Below, piece after piece: positions 39,373-48,834 of a stretch of 64,000 nt of DNA; the first letter of the stretch is position 1, and each line of letters opens with the position of its first letter. This stretch comes from Lepidostoma basale (lineage: Eukaryota > Arthropoda > Insecta > Trichoptera > Lepidostomatidae). The stretch covers positions 1 to 64,000 of the forward strand of contig JAHDVF020000933.1 in NCBI GenBank assembly GCA_022606425.2, in the 5' to 3' direction. Below the pieces are notes generated by a model. The model worked only from the letters and a program-made list of their open reading frames with translations. It was not told the DNA's origin and did not search any database. The position numbers were made by a program, and so were the translations under genes.

Positions 39373-39785
39373 AATCAAAAATGGACATAATGACGATAAG
39401 TTAGCTCTTCGGTACAGACATATTCCACAATACCGGGCGGGCAATTACAGTAATTTATTAGCAATAAAATAAAGTGATTCTTATGTCGCGTACATTTGCA
39501 TTCAAGTGTGAGTCATTAATCACTCGAGGTATTCCTTGACGGTGTATGGAGGTGGAGGAAGTTAATTCGATTCACCTGTCGCCACGGCAGGTCCCGAACG
39601 AGATACGAGGTGATTATTTTTGAAGTGTCGTATCTACATAATGTTATGACTACATTCGACTTTTCGAGCTCACCTCAACATAACCACATTCTTAAATGCA
39701 TGTTTTTATACAGAAAAGCTATCCCAAATAAAATATTTGAATGGAATGCTATTTATTCAGCATATACAAATACAAGACAAAAAAA
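39373..39785. other. Unique moderate-GC block
   Basis: No domain or repeat match. It contains GAGTCATTAATCACTCG (a near palindrome at about 39511-39527). Confidence 0.3.
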
Positions 39786-40250
39786 AAGTATGGAAGTGAA
39801 GCTCGGAGCTGGCAAAAGAAGGATGAAAGAAGGGTAAACGCCGTAGAAATGAGATCACTAAGAATAATGTGTGGGAAAACGTTGTATGATAGAATACCGA
39901 ACGATGAGATAAGAGAGAAATGTAAGGCAGACGACTGCATCATGGATAAAATTAAAAAAGGATCCCTGAGATGGTTTGGACATATGGAACGAATGGATGA
40001 GAGTATAATGGTTAAAAAGTTGTACACAAGCAGCGTGAGTGGAAAAAGAAGCCGAGGACCAAATTAATCAATTACTAAAAGGCGGCCACATTCGAAGTCG
40101 GAATAATCGACGTGCGTGCATGGTACGATGTATGATTGTAGAGGAATCCCGAGAGGTAGGCCAGGACAGGGCATTGTGGCGATTAATCCTCTCTGCCTAC
40201 CCCTCCCGGGAAATGGCGTGATGGTTAGTTAGTTAGTTAGTTAGTTACAA
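39786..40250 (+). mobile_element. LINE-A (gamma) with internal deletion
   Basis: 39741-40067 reads SWQKKDERRVNAVEMRSLRI, GKTLYDRIPNDEIREKC, KGSLRWFGHMERMDESIM and SVSGKRSRG. The PRKTWHD codons are deleted. The frame then shifts to QINQLLKGGHIRSRNN, RACMVRCMIVEESREV and ILSAYPSREMA with a long TTAG tail. Confidence 0.8.
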
Positions 40251-40394
40251 ATACAAATGACAGATTGCTGGAATATGGAACAAAATTTATGTCGCACTTT
40301 GACCGTAGTTAGTGCGATAAGCAGGATGGTGAAAATTTGCCTCGCTTGTGCGAAACATAGGGGTAGGTATTAGGAGTCAATTTACCTACTAAGA

Positions 40395-40775
40395 TTTTCA
40401 TCATTATCATCAGCCGTCTGCCATCCACTGCTGAATGTAGGCCTCTCCTAAAGCACGCCACCGCCTCCTATCCTTTGCCGCTCCCATCCATCCATGTCCA
40501 GCAATCCTCTTCAGATCGTCGGTCCAGCGGGCAGGGGCACGTCCAACTCTGCGGGATCCTGTACGCGGTCTCCACTCCAGAACCCGTCTCCCCCATCGGC
40601 CGTCGGTTGTCCGACAGATATGGCCAGCCCATCGCCACTTCAGTCCGACCATCCTCAGAGCCACCTCAGTCACCATGGTTTGTTGACGAATAAATACGTT
40701 TCTAAATCTGCCCCTCAAGGTTATTCCAAGCATGGCTCTTTCCATGGCGTTGTTTATTTTTGAGTGTATAATTTC
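40395..40775 (-). mobile_element. LINE-Q 3' part (RTE-like), (ATG)-type tail
   Basis: The minus-strand frame 40410-40745 is open for 111 codons: MERAMLGITLRGRFRN, LKWRWAGHICRTTDGRWGRR, VLEWRPRTGSRRVGRAPAR, WTDDLKRIAG and AYIQQWMADG. The tail on the minus strand is CTGATGATAATGATG. It is related to LINE-D in motif order but has its own sequence and tail. Confidence 0.85.
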
Positions 40776-40799
40776 ATGGAGCCAACATCATATTTTAAA

Positions 40800-41335
40800 G
40801 TTTCTTCTTCTTCTTTTAATAGATCTGACGATCTGTGACACAGAAATCATATCTCGTCGGATGATGAGATCCAGCTGTCCCTCCATCTCTTTGGCGGTCT
40901 TCCAGGTGGGCGGTGTCCGGAGTGGATTCCATAAGCGGCTGTATATGCAAGTCTGTCACCATCCATTCGGTCTACATGATCACTCCAGTATCTTCTTCTG
41001 GATCTACTCCACGTTGCGGAGTACTACGTTATGTCTACGTTGCGGACACGATCTCGAAGAGTTTTTCCAGTATTTGATCTTAGGACCTTCATCTCCGATG
41101 TTCTTAGTAATCTCTTGGTTCGCACAGTGTCGGCCCGCGTCTCTACAGCGTACGTCATGATAGGTCGCACGCATGTTTTATAAATTCTGATTTTGCTTTT
41201 GATACGCATGTGCTTGTTCTTCCAGACCAGATTCTTCAGACATCCTGACACGGCAAAGGCTTTACTGACTTGTTCTCGTACTTCGGTAGAAAGGTCATTT
41301 TGGCTGCAGATTTCTACTCCCAAATTTTAAAGTGT
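40800..41335 (-). mobile_element. LINE-B2 3' part (RTE-like), (GAA)n tail
   Basis: The minus-strand frame 41024-41323 reads SKAFAVSGCLKNLVWKNKHM, SKIRIYKTCVRPIMTY, VETRADTVRTKRLLRTSEMK and LRDRVRN. The end (ARMDGDR, PPRRPPKRWRDSW-like) is out of frame at 40860-41020. A TTCTTCTTCTT tail (minus: GAA) lies at 40803. It matches 57750-58072. Confidence 0.8.
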
Positions 41336-41865
41336 ACGTCTATTTATTTTTTAATTAAAAAACAACGCTTTATAAATCAAATTCAGTCAAAATTCACTTA
41401 AGACTTAATGACATTCCATATCCGATCCTTTTGTAGATTTTTTTTCATGTTGTGTAATTTTTAAAACCGAATTTATGGTAATTACTAAATAAATTATTTG
41501 AAATTAGTCCATTTGAAAACAAATTTAAAGGGTTTTAAAGGATTGGCAGACCTGATGGATAAGCCATTAAAAATATGTCACGGAAAAATAAGAAAGGGAG
41601 ATGCAAACGCCAGGGGCGAACTGAGACAATAATAAAATGTATTTTCCTTAATATGATGTTTTCATTTGAATAGTTCAAGATAATCTTAGTAGGTAGATAC
41701 TGGTTCTGATTTAAAAAAAATGGTTTGATTCATGTGGTGCTCCTGTCAATTTGGAGATATTTCTTGTATAAGTGAATTGTTTTGGTCAATTTGATTGTTG
41801 CCGCACTTTGTGATAGTTATTTGTGACACAAAATACGTTTTCACTCTTCTGATGTTAAATGAATA
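41336..41865. other. AT-rich unique DNA
   Basis: No gene or repeat recognised. Confidence 0.3.
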
Positions 41866-42362
41866 CAAGTTTTTTCGTTTATAAAAATAATTTTGACAGG
41901 TGTCAAAATAAATTTTTCGTTTGTTCCAATGACAATTTGAATAAATTCTTCAATCAAATTTTCAAGTTTTTGCTGGTGTTGGATTGTTTTAAGTGCCTAA
42001 TTAAAATGAAAACAGTGGAATAAAAAATAAAATAAACACAAATGTCCGGATCGTCCAGCTGACGACAAGTGCACCATCTAAAAGAACATTATGTGTTAAA
42101 TTATTTTTATATGTTATTTTATTTTATATCATTGTATTTTGTATAATTTGTTTTAGATTTATCATGTAGACGTTGAATGATTGAAGTGTGCGCGGGAGAT
42201 GCCTATTGGTGGCGATGAGGTTCGCAACCCATCACACCGCGTCTCTCGCGTTGGCGGAAAGAGAAGAATGGAGTGCAGCATCGATTAAAGTGTTGCAGTT
42301 CATTCTTTCTGTCTACCCTTTCGGGGAAACGGCGTGATGGTTAGTTAGTTAGTTAGTTTAGT
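41866..42362 (+). mobile_element. NA-H copy with intact 5' start
   Basis: It begins AAGTTTTTTCGTTTATAAA, contains GACAGGTGTCAAAATAAA, one (not two) GTGGA block and the LINE-A-like end with four TTAG units. Compared with 24632-25222 it lacks the inner 90-base duplication. Confidence 0.8.
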
Positions 42363-42372
42363 TAGTTCAAGT

Positions 42373-42835
42373 AAAATAATAATTAGGCTAATTTGTATAG
42401 CGCCGTTTTCGTGAATGGCTCACCTCAAGGGCGCTTTGACAGTGTTTTTAGTCATGAGAGCTGCATGTGACACCAGCAATAAAATAACCGTTGTTTACAT
42501 TTTATGCGATATTTTGAAAAGGTGGGTTTTTTAGGTGAGATTTAAAATCTGTCGGATTGTCATTGCATCTGAGGCGTGCAGGAAGCATATTCCAGGCGGA
42601 CGGACCTGCCACTGCGAAAGCCCGATCTCCGAAATTTGTCTGGGGGTTGCGCTTTGGCTCAACTAATCTGCCTATTGCCGAGGAGTTTGCTGATCGAAGC
42701 GTAGATTTACGCAAGTTAGGGCTATCAGCAACACAAAGTTCAGATATATAGGCTGGTGTCATTCCGTGAAGCGCTTTTAAAATGATATGTGTCATCGACG
42801 TTTTCCATCTAAACCAATGTACTATAATTTAAAAA
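42373..42835 (-). mobile_element. LINE-L C-terminus (L2/CR1-like), 97-codon frame
   Basis: The minus-strand frame 42502-42795 reads LKALHGMTPAYISELCVAD, LRKSTLRSANS, RRNPQT-like text, GDRAFAVAGPSAWNMLPARL and TDFKSHLKNPPFQNIA. This GLTP.YL, GDRAFSVA.P..WN.LP, F...LK order is that of L2/CR1-type LINE C-termini. The 3' UTR contains GGGCGC blocks and ends in AATAATAATT. Confidence 0.8.
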
Positions 42836-42880
42836 AATGCTTGGATCAACCTTTCTCCACGATATTGACTTATATAGTAA

Positions 42881-43766
42881 AGTAGAACGTCGTTTATCCG
42901 GACGTCAATTAACCGGAAGGTCATATCCGGATACGCTGAGATGATGAAGCGCAAAAAGAGAAGAGGAAATCTTGTTCAAAAATTTTTTTCTGATTATTTT
43001 TCCAGTATCGAAATAATGTAAGCCTTTTTATGTACATGTACTACCTACATACCAGTCGCGTGCCTAGGGTTGACCATTAAGGCAAGCCAAGGATTTCTAA
43101 ATAAATATTCGTAAAGAAATCACATAAATTTTCTTTTCATAACGTTTCTGCACATAACGTAAATGACAGATAACATTCTGACAATAGAAATGAAGTTCGT
43201 TACACATCGAATAGTAACATATTTCAGAGAGATAAAGCCCGGCTTCAAATCCATACAAAAAATTGTAGATATCTTCTGGTATTTTAGCTATATAATTACA
43301 AGCCAAAAATACCTAAGTGCGACAAAGACCCTTTTACATTTTGCAAGCCCAATATGAAGCCCATCAAAAACATGAAACAAAGCATGTGGACGTAGGCGAT
43401 TTTGCGGGCGTCTCACCTGCGGTATATATGAGATTGCGGTACATACCAAATCTGGTACATACATTAAGTCGAATTAAATTCCCTCGCGCGAAATTCAAAA
43501 TATTATTTTATTCGTAGACGGCTCAAACGCGCAAAAACATCGTTTTAATATAGATATTTCAAAGCAAGCCCGGCTTCTCGGCTTGTATGGACGTACCGCC
43601 ACTGCTACATACATACTTGTTTTTGCAGTAAAAATTGAAGTTACATAATCAACAAATGAGCCGAGAAAAAAATCGATTTACACCTTATTTTGCTAAAATA
43701 ATTAACACCTGTTTGATCCGGAAAAATCGGTATCCGGAAAACCCCTGGATAAACGACGATCTACTG
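42881..43766. mobile_element. TA-flanked element, pogo/Tigger-like ends
   Basis: Ends AGTAGAACGTCGTTTATCC and, reversed, CAGTAGATCGTCGTTTATCC are inverted repeats, with TA at 42879-42880 and 43767-43768. TATCCGGA blocks recur just inside each end. It is non-coding and 886 bp long including a 552-bp secondary insertion. Confidence 0.75.
43053..43604. mobile_element. hAT-type element nested in the TA-flanked element
   Basis: The left end is CAGTCGCGTGCC, the right end (reversed) CAGTGGCGGTACG. The 8-bp duplication CTACATAC at 43045-43052 and 43605-43612 is perfect. The interior has AAGCC..GGCTT motifs near both ends and no coding frame. Confidence 0.75.
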
Positions 43767-43949
43767 TATATGTGTATGTATGAATATGTGAATATGTTTT
43801 ATTAACAATCAATTAATAATCAGTCATCTTCACGTTGTATGAAGCTGGCCGATTATTTGATAATACAAAATAAAATTATGTTAGAACAACGAAAATCAAG
43901 TAATAAAGTTAACACCACGAATTAAGTGCTTTATACGTAAGTAACGATA

Positions 43950-44560
43950 AATGACCTGATAACAATCAGTTATCAGGTCAGATGTACAATCCGGGTATCA
44001 AGTCAGATGTTCAATCAGTTATCAGGTCAGATGTGCAATCCGGTTATCATGTCAGATGTGCAATTTGATTATCATATCAGATGTGGAAAACGGTTATCGT
44101 GTCAGATGTGCACATTTCAGATGTACAATCCTGTTATCGTGTCAGATGTGTAATCCGGTTATCATTTCAGATGTGCAATCTGATTATCATGTCAGATGCG
44201 GAATACGGTTATCGTGTCAGATGTGCAATACGGTTATCATGTCAGATGTGCAATTCTGTTCTCATGTTGGAGGTGCAATTAGATTTTCATATCAGATATT
44301 TAATTTCATTCTCATATTAGATTTACGAATCTTGTAAGATGTGAAATTCTGTTTTCATATCAGATGTGGAATCTGGTTATCGTGTCAGATGTGCAATTCT
44401 GTTCTCATATCAAATATGGAATCCGGTTATCTTGTCAGATGTGCAATCCGGTTATCATGGCAGATTTGCAATACGTTTATCATGTCAGATGTGCAATTCG
44501 GTTATCATGTCAGATGTGCAATCCAGTAATCAAGTCAGATGTGCAATTCGTATATTATGT
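43950..44560 (+). repeat. 25-bp minisatellite, about 24 copies
   Basis: The unit is TCAGATGTGCAAT followed by CCGGTTATCATG, with positional variants (GTACAAT, ATTTGATT, TCGTG). The array shifts phase once near 44115 through a 10-base deletion. Three frames remain open in parts only because 25 bp units drift in phase. Confidence 0.85.
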
Positions 44561-44839
44561 CCATCGATTTGCGTTCTCTTTAGACGGGATTAGACGTCTC
44601 TTGCTAGCCCGTCTCCCCTGTTCTGTCTCCTGTCCCGGGATTATCCGTAATTTTATCATGACTGTAATTTAGTCTGGTAATTCTAGGGTTAAGGCACTTT
44701 AAAAAATCGACCCAATTTATTACCAGGTGTCGATAATCGGTGAAGGGTTATACTCTTCCAAATCCAAAACCCAAAACGTAAACATATATTTTTTTAAAAA
44801 TATAATCTGATTGTCCATCTGAGCTCAAAATACTTTTTC

Positions 44840-44960
44840 TTCTATATTCGCATTGGTTTTGTGTTGTGGATTCATATTTGAATAAATATTTCTACAACAC
44901 ACTTTATTACACTTTTTACAGGTATGTTTCGGTTGTGACCAAACCTTTTTCGATGTAGAA
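44840..44960 (-). repeat. PLE-type unit with degenerate core
   Basis: TTTTCTTCTATATTCGCAT, GTTTTGTGTTGTGGAT and the minus-strand core at 44919-44953 (TCGAAAAAGGTTTGGTCACAACC, GAAA, CATAC) in the P5 order. Confidence 0.45.
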
Positions 44961-45166
44961 TTTTTAACAAATTTGTAAATAAAAAGGGTTGTAATAATAT
45001 TGAATGAATTTATATGTATTCAAATTCAAATTTAATTTCAAAAAAGTTAAATTTATAATATTTTATTTATTTTTAAATGTTTTTTAATTTCTATAATTTC
45101 AAGATTATTTTAAGTTATACATTTGTTAAGTTATACATGTATTTCTATTATTAAGATGTAAAATTT

Positions 45167-45372
45167 GAAGAAGGTGGTATTTTTCTCCCCTTAGCACATG
45201 TCCCAAATATGAGACTTTCTAATTTTCACACTCGACAACAGCTCTCTATTGGCTCTGGCTCTCTGCAGTACGTCTGCATTACTGACCCTATCGGTTCACG
45301 GTACTTATACGGAGCATTCTGCGGTATATCCACATATCAAACGCCTCCAACCGGTTCATTACATTCAATAGT
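45167..45372 (-). mobile_element. LINE-C internal fragment
   Basis: The minus strand reads LNVMNRLEAFDMWIYRRML, RAVVECEN and SYLGHVLRGEKYHLL across one frameshift. Confidence 0.65.
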
Positions 45373-45476
45373 CCATCGTTTTGGCCGAAACACTATGATA
45401 CTTTAACATTATTACCGTTAAAACTTAAAACACTGTTATAATACCAATATTTCTTTTTATTCACTGAGAGTGTCGC

Positions 45477-45512
45477 GACAGCTGTTTCGCCAACCGATGT
45501 TGGCATCATCAG
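45477..45512 (-). ncRNA. Hammerhead-like motif, CAGCTG type, intact
   Basis: CTGATGA, T, helix II GCCAAC-ATCG-GTTGGC, GAAA, CAGCTG, TC, GCG on the minus strand. Confidence 0.7.
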
Positions 45513-45594
45513 GTGTTACAATAAACTAGTTTAAATCCATTAAAAACATTACAATAAACTAGTTTATATCCATTAAACTAGTTTATTGTAACAC

Positions 45595-45630
45595 CTGATG
45601 ATGCCAACATCGGTTGGCGAAACAGCTGTC
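45595..45630 (+). ncRNA. Hammerhead-like motif, CAGCTG type, intact
   Basis: Identical to 45477-45512 in the other sense. Helix I could pair CACC with GCG(A) only partly. Confidence 0.7.
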
Positions 45631-45827
45631 GCGACACTCTCAGTGAATAAAAATATTTTTTGGTATTATAACAGTGTTTTAAATTTTAACAGTAATAATG
45701 TTGAAGTATCATAGTGATTCGGACTCTATGAAGAATATAGAAAATATGAATAAGTTGTTCATAAATTTTGCTGCAAACCAATTTATATGAATGAAACTTA
45801 AGAAGAAATTAAATAAATATGTGGTAT

Positions 45828-46200
45828 TTGATGTTTCTTGATGTAATACTCCATATTAAATAATGTTTCTTGATGTAAAACTCTTGATGTAAAACTCTTG
45901 ATGTAAAACTTTCTTGATGTAAATCTCCATATTAAATAATGTTTCTCGATGTACAACTCCATATTAAATAATGTGTCTTGATGTAAAACTCTAGATGTAA
46001 AACTTTCTTGATGTAAAACTCCACATTAAATCATGTTTTATTAAAGTAAAACTCTTGATTTAAAACTTTCTTGATGTAAAACTCCATATTAATTAATGTT
46101 TCTCGATGTAAAACTACATATTAAATAATGTTTCTTGATGTATAACTCTTGATGTAAAACTTTCTTGATGTAAAACTCCATATTAAATAATAAAATAGTC
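45828..46200 (+). repeat. Tandem array of the P2 start segment
   Basis: The unit TTTCTTGATGTAAAACTCC plus ATATTAAATAATG (about 32 bp) alternates with a shorter 17-19-bp unit (CTTGATGTAAAACTTT). About 14 partial or full units. The unit is exactly the segment that opens P2 repeats elsewhere (20250, 26757, 51403). Confidence 0.75.
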
Positions 46201-46320
46201 TTCTAGGAGTTTTATAAAATATTATATACGAGTAGAATGACATGTTTCGCAAAACATGTCATTCCATTTATAATTTAATAAAACTCCTAGAAAACAGACG
46301 TTTTCATTTATATTAATTAA
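46200..46320. repeat. P2 fold-back with collapsed core
   Basis: TCTAGGAGTTTTAT leads to GAATGACATGTTTCGC, followed at once by its inverse GCAAAACATGTCATTC and TAATAAAACTCCTAGA. The region between the two cores is gone. Confidence 0.65.
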
Positions 46321-46749
46321 AAATGTGTTACAAAAATGTGTTGATGGTTAGTTAGTTTACGGTTTAACAAAACTCTTCTCGAAGGTTCTGCTCCTCTGGC
46401 AGCAGATATTCGTGGAATGCCTATCACACGTCTGTGTTCGCGTGCTCAGTCCAATCAGGGATGCTCTGTTTCTCGGTTCTTCTAGTCAATTTCGTGTCGG
46501 AGCTGACGACATAAAAAAATATCAGATAATAGTTATGGATAAAGGTAAAAATTACATCATAATAGGCGCAGTAAATCAAATTATGTAGATATTGAGACGC
46601 TTAAAACATAGTAGCACCATTGAAAAAGCAAGATGCGTGATTAATACTTATCAAAATGCCTGTTTTCTACAGTTTTGTCGAGTGAAGTGTGGATTTCCTT
46701 GGATTACGGCTGTCCGTTATACAGAGTTTGAATTCGTATATCTATGTGG
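46321..46749. other. LINE-A tail stub and unique DNA
   Basis: 46325-46352 is TGTTGATGGTTAGTTAG. The rest, moderately GC-rich at 46370-46500, has no domain. Confidence 0.35.
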
Positions 46750-47285
46750 CGGCAACCATCACGCCGTCTCCCCGAAGGCGTAACCAGAAAGAATGGAATG
46801 CCACACTTTAACCCCTAGGTTCTCAAAGTGGGCGATAACGCCCCTTTGTGGGCGTTTGGGATTTTCAGGGGGGCAGTAGAAGACCCAGAAAAAATAGAGA
46901 GCGTGGGCAGATAAAAAAATATAGTCTAAAAAATAAAAATAAAAAAACACGCTAATCATTTCTTACTTTTCTTCGTTCGGTATTCTGCCAAATGTCGTTT
47001 TAAGATACATAAAAGATTTAATAATATTTTAAAATTCAACATTCGAAATGTGTTTCAAAATATTTGGAATAATTTTTATGGAAGGGGGGCGTTGAATTTT
47101 TATTTTTCTTGTAAAGGGGGCGGTGGCCCCGAAAATATTGGAAACCTATGCTTTAACCGATGCGGCACTCTATTATTCTCTTTTCGCCCCCGCCCCCGGT
47201 GTGAGGGGTTGCGAATCTCATCACTATCAATTGGCATCTCCCGCGCACACTTAGATCGTATAACTTACACAAAATAAATCTAAAA
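46750..47285 (-). mobile_element. NA-H copy split by a hAT-type element
   Basis: The LINE-A-like end is at 46755-46805 (no TTAG tail). The unique NA-H part (GATGCGGCACTC, GGTTGCGAATCTC, ATCTCCCGCGCACAC, AAATAAATCTAAAATAA) resumes at 47151-47285. Confidence 0.8.
46814..47150. mobile_element. 337-bp hAT-type element in NA-H
   Basis: The ends are CCTAGGTTCTCAAAG and, reversed, CATAGGTTTCCAATA. They resemble Charlie-like hAT termini. A perfect 8-bp duplication CTTTAACC lies at 46806-46813 and 47151-47158. GGGGCG and CGCCCC blocks flank the ends. Non-coding. Confidence 0.85.
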
Positions 47286-47299
47286 TAAAATAATATATA

Positions 47300-47362
47300 C
47301 CGGTACGTAAAACAATCTGTGATATCTCCGACAGCGATATCACAGATTGTTTTACGTACCGG
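47300..47362. repeat. 27-bp perfect inverted repeat at a LINE-G2 5' end
   Basis: The arms CCGGTACGTAAAACAATCTG plus TGATATC (47300-47326) and their complement (47336-47362) surround a 9-base loop. The right arm is genuine LINE-G2 sequence. The left arm is a snap-back copy at the truncation point. Confidence 0.75.
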
Positions 47363-47531
47363 CCGCCAGAACTAATCTGCCTCTGGTGACACCGGTGGGA
47401 AGAGCAATTAGTCTGCTGAACGCGGTCTCCTTGAAAATCGACGTCTTTCATATTAGTGAAGGTACCTACGTTCAGGGAACAAATACTCTTGGCTTTAGAA
47501 AGTATTTTGTCTTCCTAATGTCGAGCCATCT

Positions 47532-47913
47532 GAAATCAAATCAACTTAAATCATTTCAGTTTATTTACTCAAAAGACATTACAAACAGCATAAATGTTCA
47601 AGGCATCTATTGAGCACAGGTCAAATATTATATACATATAACATAATACCAGGAACGCATTAGTGATGGTTCGACATTAGGAAGATAAGATACTTTCTAA
47701 AGTCAAGAGTATTTGTCCCCTAAACGTACTTTCACTAATATGAAAGACGTCGATCTCCGAGGAGACCGCGTTCAGCGGACTAATTGCTCTTCCCACCGGT
47801 GTCACCAGAGGCAGATTGGTTCTGGCGGCCGGTAGGTAAAACAATCTGTGCTGTCGCTGTTGGAGATATCTATCGGGAACAAAAAGACCAACATCCCCCA
47901 GTACGGCCGATCT
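47532..47913 (-). mobile_element. LINE-G2 inserted antisense in another LINE-G2
   Basis: Its tail (TTTCAGATGG side, TCAAATC) is at 47532. The 3' UTR and coding remnant (LVTPVGRAISPLNAVSSEID) run to GTACTGGGGGATG-like text at 47905. ATCT at 47528-47531 and 47910-47913 flanks it. Confidence 0.75.
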
Positions 47914-48010
47914 CTAATGCGTTCCTGGTATTATGTTGTATTTTTATAATATTTTAACAGTACTCAATGGATGCCTTAAACATTTTGATGTTTGTAATGT
48001 CTTTTGAGTT

Positions 48011-48340
48011 TGAGTGTCAAATGCCGTTCTCTGGACCATGGCAGGCGAGAAGCCAATTAGAGAACAAGTCGCTAGACGCAAATGGCAGTGGATCGGTCAC
48101 ACTCTGAGACGGAACCCAGCCTGCATCGCTCAGGGTGCACTAGACTGGTCCCTTATGGGGGGAAAGAGAAAGCGAGGCAGACCTAGAGCCACCTGGAGAA
48201 GAACCCTGCAGGACGAGGTTAAGGCAGCAGGCCTCACTTGGGATGATGTTAGGCATCAGTCATGCGATAGAGTCGGGTGGTGAAGATTCCTCGAGGCCCT
48301 ATGCACCACGGAGGTGTGACAGGATTAAAAGAAGAAGAAG
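48011..48340 (+). mobile_element. LINE-E 3' part (RTE-like), (GAA)n tail, 15-bp TSD
   Basis: The frame 48014-48283 reads AGEKPIREQVARRKWQW, IGHTLRRNPACIAQGALDW, GKRKRGRPRATWRRTLQDEV, AAGLTWDDVRHQSCDRVGW and then, after a stop, RFLEALCTTEV. It ends AAGAAGAAGAAG. AATGTCTTTTGAGTT (47996-48010) and AATGTCTATTGAGTT (48341-48355) are the target-site duplication. Confidence 0.85.
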
Positions 48341-48385
48341 AATGTCTATTGAGTTAATAATCTGATTTGATTTGATTTGAAAATA

Positions 48386-48457
48386 AGAATTCTACACCAG
48401 ACCTTAAATAGTGTGAGAATCACACCGTCATCTCCTGGAATCGAACCCACTCCGTCA
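48386..48457 (-). mobile_element. SINE-S fragment
   Basis: Only the ACACTATT..GGTCTGGTGTAG region and box B (GGGTTCGATTCCAGG) remain. Confidence 0.6.
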
Positions 48458-48479
48458 CTAGAGGATTCTATGAGTCTGT

Positions 48480-48834
48480 AGAAATGGGTAGCACTGCATC
48501 ACAGACATGCCGAATTTCGTCGTTTTTTTTTTCATCCTTTCGGCGTGGCGCTCTCACGGACCGCCCACAAATTAAATCATCCACTGCGAATTTAAATCAT
48601 CGATATGCGGCAATTACCGCGGTCCGGTGGGGGATTCGGCATATTCGGTGGCCGTCACGTTTCGCCGACGGCGCGCGCCGGGTTCGAGGCCGGCCGCGGG
48701 CGGCGGTCACGAGGCGGAGAATTAGTAGCCTTAACAGCCCACGAGAATGCATGCTGATCTTTTCACGAATGCTGCAGCCGGAGAAAGATCCGCCACACAC
48801 ATTTCCAAAAGGAGAAATATTCAGGAATTTTCAG
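48480..48834. other. GC-rich unique island
   Basis: 48600-48720 is strongly GC-rich (GGCGCGCGCCGGG, GGCCGGCCGCGGGCGG). Two opposed frames of 67 and 118 codons are Arg-rich without a domain. ATTAAATCATCC and TTTAAATCATCG repeat at 48571 and 48591. No LINE match. Confidence 0.35.

Larger units (their letters stand above)
45385..45715. repeat. PLE-type P4 fold-back, best preserved
   Basis: The left arm (45385-45527, minus) and right arm (45580-45715, plus) are near-identical inverted copies over about 130 bases, from GGCCGAAACACTATGATAC to the core and CACCTGATGATG. The loop holds a second inverted pair, ATTACAATAAACTAGTTTA. Each arm has an intact CAGCTG-type core. Confidence 0.8.
47296..48385 (+). 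mobile_element. LINE-G2 host copy with two insertions
   Basis: Pieces: 47336-47531 (LPLVTPVGRAISLLNAVSLK, IDVFHIS, then 3' UTR), 47914-48010 (ATCTCTAATGCGTTCCTGG to AATGTCTTTTGAGTT) and 48356-48385 (AATAATCTGATTTGATTTG). The order equals an uninterrupted G2 such as 17489-17945 read in reverse. Confidence 0.8.

Noticed and set aside
44056..44672. Three overlapping plus-strand frames of 75-102 codons with Cys/Ser/Val repeats
   Set aside because: They fall on the 25-bp minisatellite. A 25-bp unit shifts frame each copy, so the openness follows from the unit lacking stops, not from coding.
45828..46200. CRISPR-like array
   Set aside because: The units are directly abutting or irregularly shortened, with no unique spacers, in a eukaryotic repeat context.
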